From Caldithrix abyssi (lineage in GTDB: Bacteria; Calditrichota; Calditrichia; Calditrichales; Calditrichaceae): 43,591 bases of DNA. Below, one piece after another: positions 8,637 to 17,162 of this stretch. The translations under genes were made by a program, and so were the position numbers. The stretch covers positions 1 through 43,591 of the forward strand of contig DRQG01000090.1 of assembly GCA_011369465.1 (NCBI GenBank), read 5' to 3'. Under the pieces are notes generated by a model. The model was not told where the DNA came from, searched no databases, and saw only the letters and a program-made list of their open reading frames with translations. How positions within the stretch are numbered: position 1 is the first letter of the stretch; every line of letters begins with the position of its first letter.

Positions 8637-9719
8637 ATGTTTAAAAAGACGAATGAAAAAATATACCACTGGATGGATGAACGGTTTAATTTAACCCCTC
8701 TCATTGAATATATGCAGCATAAACAAGTTCCTGTGCACAAGCATAGTGTTTGGTATTATATGGGCGGCGTCGCTCTGTTTTTGTTTATCGTGCAGGTATG
8801 CTCGGGGATTTTATTGCTGCTTTACTATCAGCCCGGGGTGGACAGCTCTTACGAAAGTGTACGCTTTATTATGACCAAAGTGAATTTCGGCTGGCTGGTA
8901 CGTTCGGTGCACAGCTGGTCGGCCAATTTGATGGTCTTTTTTGTTTTTGTGCACATGTTTTCCACCTTTTTCACACGAGCCTTTCAAAAACCGCGCGAAC
9001 TGACCTGGGTAACCGGTTTTATTCTGCTGGCACTGGCTATGGGATTCGGATTTTCCGGGTATTTGCTGCCCTGGGATGAACTGGCTTTTTTTGCCACAAA
9101 GGTTGGTACCGACATCGCCGGTGCGGTTCCGTTTATCGGAGAGGCTATAAAAATTGTATTGCGCGGCGGCGAAGATGTAACCGGTGCTACGCTTTCCCGT
9201 TTTTACGCCATCCATGTGGCCATGATTCCCGCTTTGTTTACTGTTATCCTTAGTCTTCATCTGCTTTTTGTACAACGCCAGGGCATGCACGAGCCCGACT
9301 ATTATAAAAATCTGAAACCCGAACAGAAAAAAACGATTCCTTTTTTTCCGAATTTTGTTCTTCGGGATGTCCTGTTGTGGCTTATCGTGCTTAATGTGCT
9401 GCTTTTTCTGGCTGTGTACTTCCCGTGGGAGCTGGGTCCTAAAGCCGATCCGTTTGCCTCCGCGCCGGAGGGTATCCGACCGGAATGGTATTTTATGTTT
9501 ATGTTTCAATCCCTCAAGCTGCTCCCCGCTCATGTCTGGTTTATGGAAGGTGAAGTGGCCGGCATTCTGCTTTTTTCTGTCGCCGGGTTAGCATGGATGC
9601 TAACGCCATTCTGGAGCATTAAATTTGATAAAAGCGCCAGATTCAATCCTATGCTGTTTATCGGAATTGCCGTTATTGCTTTTATCATTTTTATGACAAT
9701 ACTTGGATATTTAATGTAA
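8637..9719 (+). CDS. Cytochrome b of a Rieske/b complex (fused b6 and subunit IV type)
   Basis: This 360-residue integral membrane protein carries the four haem-ligating histidines: His92 and His106 on one helix, His193 and His208 on the next. The second pair has 14 residues between them, as in b6-type rather than mitochondrial-type proteins. The Qo-site PEWY motif is present at 282-285. The C-terminal helices correspond to subunit IV, so b6 and subunit IV are one chain. Together with the Rieske protein it forms the core of a quinol-oxidising complex. No cytochrome c1 or f gene is nearby; the nonahaem cytochrome overlapping its stop (TAATG) is the likely electron acceptor, which is inference. 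Confidence 0.95.
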   Translation: MFKKTNEKIYHWMDERFNLTPLIEYMQHKQVPVHKHSVWYYMGGVALFLFIVQVCSGILLLLYYQPGVDSSYESVRFIMTKVNFGWLVRSVHSWSANLMVFFVFVHMFSTFFTRAFQKPRELTWVTGFILLALAMGFGFSGYLLPWDELAFFATKVGTDIAGAVPFIGEAIKIVLRGGEDVTGATLSRFYAIHVAMIPALFTVILSLHLLFVQRQGMHEPDYYKNLKPEQKKTIPFFPNFVLRDVLLWLIVLNVLLFLAVYFPWELGPKADPFASAPEGIRPEWYFMFMFQSLKLLPAHVWFMEGEVAGILLFSVAGLAWMLTPFWSIKFDKSARFNPMLFIGIAVIAFIIFMTILGYLM

Positions 9720-11014
9720 TGGGAAAAATAAATATGAAAAATATTTTCTTAAGAATAGTGGTATCAGGACTTTTTCTGCTGTTCATAAAACCGGACTTCA
9801 TCTTAGGGGATGTAGAGACGTTAATGAAAACGGACAATTGTATATCTTGCCATATAGAGGAAGAAGAACTGCCCGAAGACTTCAATAAACACGATATACA
9901 TATGCAAAAGGATCTTTCCTGTTCCGGCTGCCACGGCGGAAACCCGGCCAGCGACGACATGGACGAGGCCATGAGCATTGAGGCGGGTTTCGTAGGAGTG
10001 CCCTCCAAAAAAGAAATACCGGAATTTTGCGGTAAATGTCATTCGGATATCGGTTTTATGCGTTCGTATCAGCCGCGAATCCCCACCGATCAGACGGATC
10101 AATATTACAAAAGCCTGCATGGCCTGCGCCTTAAAAAAGGAGACACGAAGGTAGCGGATTGCTCAAGCTGCCACACCGCACACAGCATCATGCCGGCCAG
10201 TGATCCGCGTTCCAGTGTGTACGCCCTGAACGTACCGGAAACCTGCAATGCCTGCCACGGAGATGAGGAATATATGCAAGAGTATGAAATCCCAACAGAC
10301 CAATTCACGAAATTTGCCAAAAGTGTACACGGCGTAGCGCTGCTGAAAGAGCAGGATACGGGCGCTCCGGCCTGCAATGATTGCCATGGTAATCACGGCG
10401 CTATGCCGCCGGGAATTTCTTCCATCAGCCACGTTTGCGGTTCATGCCACGTAAACAATATGCAGTATTTCAGTGATTCCCGAATGGGAGCGGCTTTTAA
10501 AAAGGAAAAACTGCACGGCTGCGAAGAGTGCCACGGCAACCATGAAGTGCAAAAAACAAGCGATGAAATGATCGGCGTGGATGATAAAGCCGTGTGCAGT
10601 AATTGTCACGAACCCGATGACAAGGGAGCTGAAGTGGCAACGGAAATCCACAAGCAACTGACAACGCTGGCCACCACTTACGAAAAAGCTTTAGCTCAAC
10701 AGAAAGAGGTAGAGCATAAAGGTATGGACGATCTGGATATAGAATTTTTACTTCAGGAGGCCAAACAGAGTTTAACTCAGGCGCGCACATTGGTTCACAC
10801 CTTTGACTCGGTAAAAGTGACCGTTAAAGTAAAAGAAGGCCTGGGCAAGGCAGATTTGGCCATAAAAGAGGCGCAGGCGCAGATTGAGGATTATTATTTT
10901 CGGCGCAGGGGGTTCGGCGCTGCAACCTTTATCATCACCCTGCTGATTGTTGCCCTGTTCTTTAAAATACGTGAAATCGATCAGAGAAATTTAAATAAAG
11001 AAGATCGGAGATAG
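9719..11014 (+). CDS. Nonahaem cytochrome c with C-terminal membrane anchor
   Basis: This 431-residue protein has an N-terminal signal sequence or anchor (IFLRIVVSGLFLLFI) and nine CXXCH motifs: CISCH, CSGCH, CGKCH, CSSCH, CNACH, CNDCH, CGSCH, CEECH and CSNCH. A helical, charged segment follows at about 300-395. A C-terminal membrane helix (AATFIITLLIVALFF) and a basic tail end the protein. The ATG overlaps the cytochrome b stop; an in-frame ATG at 9734 is an alternative. Position and anchoring suggest it replaces cytochrome c1 as acceptor of the Rieske/b complex, or links it to the hydrogenase. It resembles NapC/NrfH-like and cytochrome c554-like multihaem proteins only in general layout. 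Confidence 0.92.
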   Translation: MGKINMKNIFLRIVVSGLFLLFIKPDFILGDVETLMKTDNCISCHIEEEELPEDFNKHDIHMQKDLSCSGCHGGNPASDDMDEAMSIEAGFVGVPSKKEIPEFCGKCHSDIGFMRSYQPRIPTDQTDQYYKSLHGLRLKKGDTKVADCSSCHTAHSIMPASDPRSSVYALNVPETCNACHGDEEYMQEYEIPTDQFTKFAKSVHGVALLKEQDTGAPACNDCHGNHGAMPPGISSISHVCGSCHVNNMQYFSDSRMGAAFKKEKLHGCEECHGNHEVQKTSDEMIGVDDKAVCSNCHEPDDKGAEVATEIHKQLTTLATTYEKALAQQKEVEHKGMDDLDIEFLLQEAKQSLTQARTLVHTFDSVKVTVKVKEGLGKADLAIKEAQAQIEDYYFRRRGFGAATFIITLLIVALFFKIREIDQRNLNKEDRR

Positions 11015-11037
11015 ACCTATGTTGTTTATGATTTATC

Positions 11038-11066
11038 CGGACAGTTCATACAATTCCTACTATTAT
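11038..11066 (+). promoter_or_regulatory. Possible sigma-70-type promoter for the hydrogenase operon
   Basis: The 134-base gap before the hydrogenase small subunit holds CGGACA (11038-11043), 17 bases, then TATTAT (11061-11066). A perfect TATAAT also occurs at 11077-11082 but with a poor -35. A short inverted repeat TAGTG/CACTA lies close to the start codon. The match is by eye only and weak. Confidence 0.3.
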
Positions 11067-11148
11067 AAAAGCTATTTATAATCCTACGCACTTGTTCTGT
11101 TCAGGAATAAGTAGTAGTGTTTTTTATCACTAACATAAGGGGTACTAA

Positions 11149-12267
11149 ATGATGAAATCAGAAACTTATAAGGAAGCTTTTGAGCGGGCCGGAATTCCCC
11201 GTCGGGAATTTTTAAAATTCTGTACCTATACGGCCGCTTTGCTGGGTATCGAGGCTTCCGGCTTGTCCAAAGTGGTTCATGCCATGGAAACCAAGCCGCG
11301 TCCTCCGGTTATCTGGCTGCATTTTCAGGAATGTACATGCTGTAGCGAATCCTTTATCCGTGCCTCGCATCCCATCGTAGCGGATATTATTTTGGATACC
11401 ATCTCCCTCGACTATACGGAAACACTTCAGGCGGCAGCCGGGCACCAGGCCGAAAAATGTTTACAAGATACGATGAAAAACTATTATGGAAAATATATCC
11501 TTCTGGTAGAAGGATCCGTTCCGGTTAAAGACGGCGGTATATATTGTACAATCGGCGGACGCACGGCGCTGGATATTCTTAACGAAACAGCCGAGGGCGC
11601 TGCGGCCGTGATTGCCTGGGGCAGTTGTGCCTCCAACGGTTGCGTTCAATCCGCCAAACCGAATCCCACGGGTGCAACCCCGGTGCACAAAATTATTAAC
11701 AAACCGGTAATCAATGTACCGGGTTGCCCGCCAATTGCCGACGTGATGGCCGCCGTGGTTACGCATATTCTTATTTTTGATAAAATTCCTGAGCTCGACG
11801 GACAGGGCAGACCGAAAGAATTTTATTCCCGTCGTGTGCACGATACCTGTTACCGTCGTCCCTATTACGATGCCGGTTTATTTGTGGAAAGCTGGGATGA
11901 CGAAAAAGCTCGCAAAGGTTACTGCCTGTATAAAATGGGCTGCCGCGGACCGGTTACCTACAATGCCTGTTCGGTTACCAAATGGAACGAAGGTACCAGT
12001 TATCCCATCCAGTCCGGACACGGCTGTCTCGGTTGCAGTGAAAACAGCTTCTGGGATAACGGTCCCTTTTATCAGCATCTGGCCTCATTCCCGGGATTCG
12101 GGATCGAAACGACTGCGGATGATATTGGAACGGTTATCGGGGTCGGCGCTTTGGCCGGAGTGGCCGCGCATGCCATTACCACCAATATCCGCAAAAGAAA
12201 GCTGATAAAAGAAAACATGGAAGAGTCCTCGGAGGAAAACCATAAAGTTGAAGGGGGTGAAGAATAA
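11149..12267 (+). CDS. hyaA: [NiFe]-hydrogenase small subunit, group 1, oxygen-tolerant six-cysteine type
   Basis: This 372-residue protein carries a Tat signal ([16 protein letters not shown]) and so faces the periplasm. It passes electrons from the NiFe site through three Fe-S clusters. The proximal-cluster ligands include Cys62, Cys64 and Cys65 (ECTCCSES), Cys160 and Cys165 (GSCASNGC) and Cys193 (PGCPP). Cys64 and Cys165 correspond to the supernumerary Cys19 and Cys120 of oxygen-tolerant enzymes such as E. coli Hyd-1 and Ralstonia HoxK, which hold a [4Fe-3S] cluster. The distal and medial ligands are present ([24 protein letters not shown]). A C-terminal membrane anchor ([17 protein letters not shown]) and basic tail follow. 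The TAA overlaps the ATG of the large subunit. Confidence 0.95.
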   Translation: MMKSETYKEAFERAGIPRREFLKFCTYTAALLGIEASGLSKVVHAMETKPRPPVIWLHFQECTCCSESFIRASHPIVADIILDTISLDYTETLQAAAGHQAEKCLQDTMKNYYGKYILLVEGSVPVKDGGIYCTIGGRTALDILNETAEGAAAVIAWGSCASNGCVQSAKPNPTGATPVHKIINKPVINVPGCPPIADVMAAVVTHILIFDKIPELDGQGRPKEFYSRRVHDTCYRRPYYDAGLFVESWDDEKARKGYCLYKMGCRGPVTYNACSVTKWNEGTSYPIQSGHGCLGCSENSFWDNGPFYQHLASFPGFGIETTADDIGTVIGVGALAGVAAHAITTNIRKRKLIKENMEESSEENHKVEGGEE

Positions 12268-13994
12268 TGGCGAGAATCGTAGTTGATCCAATCACCCGCA
12301 TCGAAGGGCATTTGCGCATCGAAGCGGTTGTTGAAAACGGCGTCATTACCGATGCCTTTAGCTCAGGAACAATGGTGCGCGGTATCGAAAAAATATTACT
12401 GGGCAGAGACCCACGGGACGCCTGGGCTTTTACCGAGCGCGTTTGCGGTGTGTGTACCACTGTTCATGCGCTGGCCAGTGTACGGACCGTGGAAGATGCT
12501 CTGGGCATTAGCGTACCCAAAAACGCCGAATTAATCAGAAACCTGATGTTCTGCGCTCAGTATGTTCAAGATCATGTAGTGCATTTTTATCATTTGCATG
12601 CGTTGGACTGGGTGGATATCGTACAGGTGCTTTCGGCCGATCCGAAAGAGACCTCGAAAATTGCCCGATCCATTTCGCGTTGGCCTAAAAGCTCTCCGAA
12701 ATATTTTGCAGATGTGCAAAAACGGATCAAAACCTTTGTGGACAGCGGTCAGTTGGGGATATTTGCCAACGGATACTGGGGGCATCCGGCGTATAAGCTT
12801 CCACCGGAAGTTAATCTGTTAGCCGTGGCCCATTATCTCGAGGCTCTGGAATGGCAGAAGGAAGTAGTTAAAATTCATGCCATATTGGGCGGTAAAAACC
12901 CGCACCCCAATTATCTGGTTGGCGGGGTACCTCTTTCGATTAACACAGAAGAAGTGAATGCCCTCAATACCGAACGCTTGAATCACATCAATAAACTCAT
13001 CGGCGACGCCATCGTATTTGTGGAGCAGGTTTACCTGCCGGATCTGCTGGCAGTGGCGGGTTTCTACAAAGACTGGGCTTCTATCGGCGGCGGTCTGTCC
13101 AATTATTTGGCCTACGGCGATTTGCCTACGGCAAGTTATAATCAGCCGGAATCGTTTAAACTGCCGCGAGGCGCTATCTTAGACCGGAATCTGAGCGAAG
13201 TGCACGAAGTAAACGGACGCGACCAGAATGAAATTCGTGAATACATCACGCATTCCTGGTACGAATACGAAGGGGGTAACAATAAAAGTCTGCATCCCTG
13301 GGAAGGTGAAACCAAGTTCAATTTTACCGGTCCCAATCCACCCTTTGAACATCTGAATGTAGAAGAGAAATATTCCTGGCTTAAAACCCCGCGCTGGAAA
13401 GACCATGCCATGGAAGTGGGCCCCCTGGCCAGAATGTTAGTGGCATACGCTTCCGGCAGAACAGAGGTACAGGATGTGGTTAATGATGCGCTGGGGCGTT
13501 TGAATGTGCCGGTAGCGGCTCTTTTTTCCACCTTAGGCCGAACAGCGGCTCGCGGTCTGGAAACCCAGTTGGTAGCTCACTGGATGAAGGAGTTCTATGA
13601 CGATCTGATTGCCAACATTAAATCGGGTAACACCAGTACGTTTAATGATTCCAAATGGGATCCCGATACCTGGCCGGAAACTGCCGAAGGGGTCGGTATG
13701 ACGGAAGCGCCGCGCGGCGCTTTGGCGCATTGGATTCGGATTAAAGATAAAAAGATTGAAAACTATCAATTGGTTGTTCCCAGCACCTGGAATGCTTCTC
13801 CGCGTGATGCCAAGAATCAGCGCTCGGCATACGAACAATCGCTTATTGGAACTCCGGTTAATAATGAAGACCAGCCCCTGGAAATTATCCGCACAATCCA
13901 CTCTTTCGATCCATGTATTGCCTGCGCCGTACATCTCTATGATCCCGATGGCAAACATATTCATCAGGTACAGTTTAACCAGAGGGGGCTGTGA
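12267..13994 (+). CDS. hyaB: [NiFe]-hydrogenase large subunit
   Basis: This 575-residue protein holds the H2-activating NiFe site. The N-terminal L1/L2-type motifs include RIEGH and RVCGVC (Cys60, Cys63). The C-terminal motif is DPCIACAVH, giving Cys550, Cys553 and His556. The 19 residues after His556 form the tail that a specific protease removes once nickel is inserted. The length fits group 1 uptake enzymes. It has no export signal of its own; family knowledge says it crosses the membrane with the Tat-targeted small subunit. It overlaps the small-subunit stop by one base (TAATG) and the cytochrome b start by one base (TGATG). Confidence 0.97.
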   Translation: MARIVVDPITRIEGHLRIEAVVENGVITDAFSSGTMVRGIEKILLGRDPRDAWAFTERVCGVCTTVHALASVRTVEDALGISVPKNAELIRNLMFCAQYVQDHVVHFYHLHALDWVDIVQVLSADPKETSKIARSISRWPKSSPKYFADVQKRIKTFVDSGQLGIFANGYWGHPAYKLPPEVNLLAVAHYLEALEWQKEVVKIHAILGGKNPHPNYLVGGVPLSINTEEVNALNTERLNHINKLIGDAIVFVEQVYLPDLLAVAGFYKDWASIGGGLSNYLAYGDLPTASYNQPESFKLPRGAILDRNLSEVHEVNGRDQNEIREYITHSWYEYEGGNNKSLHPWEGETKFNFTGPNPPFEHLNVEEKYSWLKTPRWKDHAMEVGPLARMLVAYASGRTEVQDVVNDALGRLNVPVAALFSTLGRTAARGLETQLVAHWMKEFYDDLIANIKSGNTSTFNDSKWDPDTWPETAEGVGMTEAPRGALAHWIRIKDKKIENYQLVVPSTWNASPRDAKNQRSAYEQSLIGTPVNNEDQPLEIIRTIHSFDPCIACAVHLYDPDGKHIHQVQFNQRGL

Positions 13995-14683
13995 TGAATA
14001 AAAGTACTGCAGTGTATCAGAGGGTTTACGTCTGGGAATTCCCGGTACGACTGTACCACTGGGTAAACGGTATTTGTGTGGCTGTTTTGATTGTAACCGG
14101 ATTTCTCATTGGTAATCCGATAACGATTTCCTACTCAAACGAGGCCTATCAGCAATATTGGTTTGGTACGGTGCGGTTTATTCATTTTGTGGCGGCATTT
14201 ATCTTTTTCTTCAATTTTCTTGTACGAATTTACTGGGGATTTGTTGGTAACGTATATGCCCGTTGGCGGAATTTTCTGCCTTTCACCGGTAAACAGATCA
14301 GGGAAATGAAGGAGATTATCAAGGTTGATATCTTGCAAACAGATATTAAAGGCAGGATTTCCATCGGCCATAATGCATTAGCCGGTTTTATATATTTCCT
14401 GAGTTTTCTGGTATTTCTGTTTCAGGCATTTACCGGATTTGCCCTCTACTCATCGATGAGTTCATCGTATTTGCCCAAACTGTTTTCCTGGGTAATACCG
14501 TTGATGGGAGGTGATTTTGCTGTCCGGCAATGGCATCACGTTTTTATGTGGTTTTTTGTGGTGTTTGCTATTATTCATATTTACCTTGTGTTCTATCATG
14601 ACTACATTGAGGGCAGGGGAACAACATCTTCAATGATCGGTGGGTGGAAATTTGAGCGTAAATCAGATTCAAAGAAATCATAA
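13994..14683 (+). CDS. hyaC: Hydrogenase b-type cytochrome subunit (HyaC/HupC family)
   Basis: I start at the ATG at 13994, which overlaps the large-subunit stop; a GTG one codon earlier is less likely. This 229-residue protein has four membrane helices and conserved histidines in the HupC pattern: YVWEFPVRLYHW in the first helix, RFIHFVAAF in the second, GHNALAGF in the third and RQWHHVFMWFFVVFAIIHIYLVFYHDY in the fourth. The family binds two b haems, anchors the hydrogenase and delivers electrons to quinone. The gene gives the hydrogenase its own route to quinone, separate from the NrfD-type subunit upstream. Its end overlaps the protease gene. Confidence 0.95.
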   Translation: MNKSTAVYQRVYVWEFPVRLYHWVNGICVAVLIVTGFLIGNPITISYSNEAYQQYWFGTVRFIHFVAAFIFFFNFLVRIYWGFVGNVYARWRNFLPFTGKQIREMKEIIKVDILQTDIKGRISIGHNALAGFIYFLSFLVFLFQAFTGFALYSSMSSSYLPKLFSWVIPLMGGDFAVRQWHHVFMWFFVVFAIIHIYLVFYHDYIEGRGTTSSMIGGWKFERKSDSKKS

Positions 14684-15137
14684 CAACAAATTATTAATCC
14701 TTGGAATCGGCAATATTCTTATGGGCGATGAGGGTGTCGGTGTCCGCGTCGCCCAATATTTGTTTTCTCAAAAGCTGCCCGAGGGCGTTACATGCCTGGA
14801 CGGAGGAACCGGCGGTTTCCATCTTCTGGAACATTTGCAGGAGGCCGACACGGTTTTTCTGATAGACGCCATTAACGACGGACAACATCCCGGAACAATT
14901 ACGGTGTTAACGCCCCGCTACTCCAAGGATTATCCTGCCACGTTAACGGCTCATGATATCGGTTTGAAGGATTTAATTGATTCGCTTTACCTCCTCGGAA
15001 AAGTACCAAACATCCGACTTTTTGCCGTTTCTATAAAACTGCAAAGCGAACCGGTAATGGAACTTTCAGCGGAAATGGATAAAGCAGTGCCGCGTATCGC
15101 CGATCAAATTCTTAAAGAAACATTGCAAAGAATATAA
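14652..15137 (+). CDS. hyaD: Hydrogenase maturation protease (HyaD/HybD family)
   Basis: The N-terminus is uncertain: I choose TTG at 14652, four codons after a GTG at 14640; both lie within the end of the cytochrome b gene. The protein (about 161 residues) has the family core ILGIGNILMGDEGVGV. The nickel-sensing residues are Glu in GDEG, Asp in LIDAIND and His in TAHDIG (27, 72 and 101 with this start). The enzyme checks for nickel in the large subunit and cuts its C-terminal tail. It is the only maturation gene here; the hyp genes must lie elsewhere. Confidence 0.92.
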   Translation: MSVNQIQRNHNNKLLILGIGNILMGDEGVGVRVAQYLFSQKLPEGVTCLDGGTGGFHLLEHLQEADTVFLIDAINDGQHPGTITVLTPRYSKDYPATLTAHDIGLKDLIDSLYLLGKVPNIRLFAVSIKLQSEPVMELSAEMDKAVPRIADQILKETLQRI

Positions 15138-15183
15138 AACAGGAGTATCTTTGTAAAGAGTAAAATCACTTAAAAAATCGGAA

Positions 15184-15729
15184 ATGGAAAAAAAACGAAC
15201 CCTGCCTCTGGACGAGAAAATTCGAATTTTATCACGCATTATTCTTGATATTGTGGAAAAGGATAATCTTAAACGAGCATCCCGAATCAAGTTAACGCGT
15301 AATCAATTTTTAATCTTAAGAATTCTTTATAGGGCAGAACTGGATAAAATAGGCGATTTGGCAGATGTATTAAATATCAGCAAACCGGCAGTGAGTAAAA
15401 ATATTCATTTCCTCGTACAAAAACGACTGATCAAGCGGGAAGAAATCGAGGGAAACCGGCGTTCGCTGGGTGTCTCACTGTTGCAGAAAGGACGGGATAT
15501 TGTTGAAAGATATCTCAGCACCAGTGAGAAAAAAATTAAATCCGTCCTGGAAGGTTTTAGTGATGATGAAAGAGAATCCTTGAACCGGTTGCTGGATAAG
15601 TATATCTGTCTTACTTTAGAACAGGAAAGAGATTTTTCTCTGTTTTGTCTGCAATGCGGTGGAGAATACGAAGGAGAATGCCCGATTTCGGAGCATCGGC
15701 TGGGGTGTTATTTTCAAATAAAACAGTAA
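15184..15729 (+). CDS. MarR-family regulator with C-terminal cysteine cluster
   Basis: This 181-residue protein has a MarR winged helix-turn-helix at about 38-100 (LTRNQFLILRILYRAE...GDLADVLNISKPAVSKNIHFLVQKRLIKR, then the wing EIEGNRRSLGVSL). After the usual dimer helices it carries a tail with Cys155, Cys158, Cys166 and Cys175 (C-x2-C-x7-C-x8-C), which could bind an Fe-S cluster or zinc. Cys142 is also present. It follows the hydrogenase protease by 46 bases on the same strand. A redox- or oxygen-responsive repressor of the hydrogenase locus is an attractive inference, not shown by the sequence. The ribosome site is weak (GGAA close to the ATG). Confidence 0.82.
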   Translation: MEKKRTLPLDEKIRILSRIILDIVEKDNLKRASRIKLTRNQFLILRILYRAELDKIGDLADVLNISKPAVSKNIHFLVQKRLIKREEIEGNRRSLGVSLLQKGRDIVERYLSTSEKKIKSVLEGFSDDERESLNRLLDKYICLTLEQERDFSLFCLQCGGEYEGECPISEHRLGCYFQIKQ

Positions 15730-15857
15730 ATAAGTTTGTATTTTTCTGTTTTTAATATTATTCACTATCAATGATCAAGTTTAATCGATTTTCAGATATT
15801 CCGGATTTTTTCCGCAGAAAATAAACACCGCAAAACATCATTATACAACCCGATACT

Positions 15858-16700
15858 ATGCTCAGCAGGTTCATTTCAAACAAACCGCTTTTTATTTTAC
15901 TTTTGATGCTGCATGTTCTCATCGCCCGGAATGTGTTTATAACTGTGGAGCCAGTGGAAACCGTTGAGCAGCGCTTTGCCCCGCCGCCGGGTTTTAAACG
16001 GCTGCCTGTTGCAGACAACAGCTTTGCCGCCTGGCTGCGCAAGCTGCCGCTGCTGCCTCAGGGGCAGCCGGTGCGCGATTACCGCAATCGTATTTTCAAA
16101 AAAACCGGGGATTCCACCGTTGCCGCGGTGGCGGCCTATAATATTCGCGGACGTAAACTGGAACAGTGCATGGATATTATCGTACGCTTGCGGGCGGAAT
16201 ATCTGTGGCGTTCCGGTCAAAAAGCGGTCATCCGTTTCCCTCTGCCGGAAGGTACAGATTTTCGCTGGACGGACTGGGCCGGGGGGCTGCGGCCGGTCTT
16301 TCGCGGCGCTCATTTTCAATTGCAAAAATCCGCCGGAGCGGACAGCAGTTATGCAGCCTTCGAACAGTATCTGAATGTGCTCTTCGAATACTCGGGTACT
16401 CAGGCTTTTTATCATTACTACCCGGATATTGAACCCCGGCGGGTGCAGCCCGGTGATTTTGTGGTTAAAAAAGGTAAAAAGGGACATGCCGTTTTGATTG
16501 TGGACATGGCCGCCGACAGCGCCGGTAATACCGTGGCTCTTATAGGACAGGGTGATACCCCGGCCTGTCAGTTTTATCTGCTCAATTATCAAACAGGCAA
16601 TCCCTGGTTCCCGCTCGAACCCGCAGAACAAAAGGCCCTGCCGCTGCCCATAAAAAAGAAGATGTACTGGAAAGGTTTGCGTCGGTTTCCCGGTGAGTAA
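15858..16700 (+). CDS. DUF4846-type exported protein
   Basis: This 280-residue protein has an N-terminal hydrophobic signal or anchor (PLFILLLMLHVLIARN). The mature part contains GFKRLPVADNSFAAWLRKLPL near the start, CMDIIVRLRAEYLW in the middle and GDFVVKKGKKGHAVLIVDMA toward the end; I recognise these as the DUF4846 pattern. The GHAVLIVDMA segment resembles the histidine strand of NlpC/P60-like peptidases, but I see no clear catalytic cysteine, so no activity is claimed. It stands alone between the MarR gene and a convergent - strand cluster. No good ribosome site precedes the ATG. Confidence 0.7.
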   Translation: MLSRFISNKPLFILLLMLHVLIARNVFITVEPVETVEQRFAPPPGFKRLPVADNSFAAWLRKLPLLPQGQPVRDYRNRIFKKTGDSTVAAVAAYNIRGRKLEQCMDIIVRLRAEYLWRSGQKAVIRFPLPEGTDFRWTDWAGGLRPVFRGAHFQLQKSAGADSSYAAFEQYLNVLFEYSGTQAFYHYYPDIEPRRVQPGDFVVKKGKKGHAVLIVDMAADSAGNTVALIGQGDTPACQFYLLNYQTGNPWFPLEPAEQKALPLPIKKKMYWKGLRRFPGE

Positions 16701-17162
16701 ATAGTACATAGTACTTAGTATTTAGTACTGAGTCGTTGGATTGTAGGGGGCAGTTTAGAACGTTTATTGCTCACATTTCGAGCTGGCAGGGCCAGAGTGC
16801 GGATAGTTGCTATTTTAGCGATACCATCGTTTAGAGCGATGGTATCGCTAACCTTCCCGTTGCGCAGTTGGTTTTAAGACCTTGCCTTGCAGGAAAAAGG
16901 TGTCACAGGTAAACCGGTGGGCAAACCATCCGGATACATATAACCGCACGCCCAGGAAAGTGCGTTCCTCCCTTCGCTAAAAGCAGAAAAAGATTTTGTT
17001 TTACTTTTACCTGCAGATGAGGACCCTTTCACAAAAGGTAAACCAATAATTCATTTATTAAACTATTCGCTTGTATTCCCGTTTACCTTGTAATATTAAA
17101 GGTTGTATTTAAAAATAACCTTGTATTTTTAAAACCTGGTTTAAAAAAGGAAAATATCCATT
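16701..17162. other. Gene-free convergent intergenic region
   Basis: These 462 bases lie between two convergent genes. They begin with a TAGTA-rich repetitive stretch (16702-16731) and contain one striking hairpin at 16816-16850. The last 100 bases are AT-rich. I see no coding frame with protein-like composition. Confidence 0.7.
16816..16850. repeat. Perfect 14-bp-stem hairpin
   Basis: TAGCGATACCATCG (16816-16829) pairs perfectly with CGATGGTATCGCTA (16837-16850) around a seven-base loop. No T-run follows on either strand, so it is not a canonical terminator. It may be a bidirectional stop, a dispersed palindromic repeat unit or an RNA processing element. Confidence 0.8.

Noticed and set aside
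8811-9533. 240-codon open frame on the - strand
   Set aside because: It is antisense to the cytochrome b gene, which has clear haem and quinone motifs.
11015-11148. Sigma-54 promoter before the hydrogenase operon
   Set aside because: I looked for GG-N10-GC in this gap and did not find it, despite two NtrC-type regulators in the window.
15897-16709. 270-codon open frame on the - strand
   Set aside because: It mirrors the DUF4846 gene on the + strand and has the composition of an antisense frame. No family resemblance.
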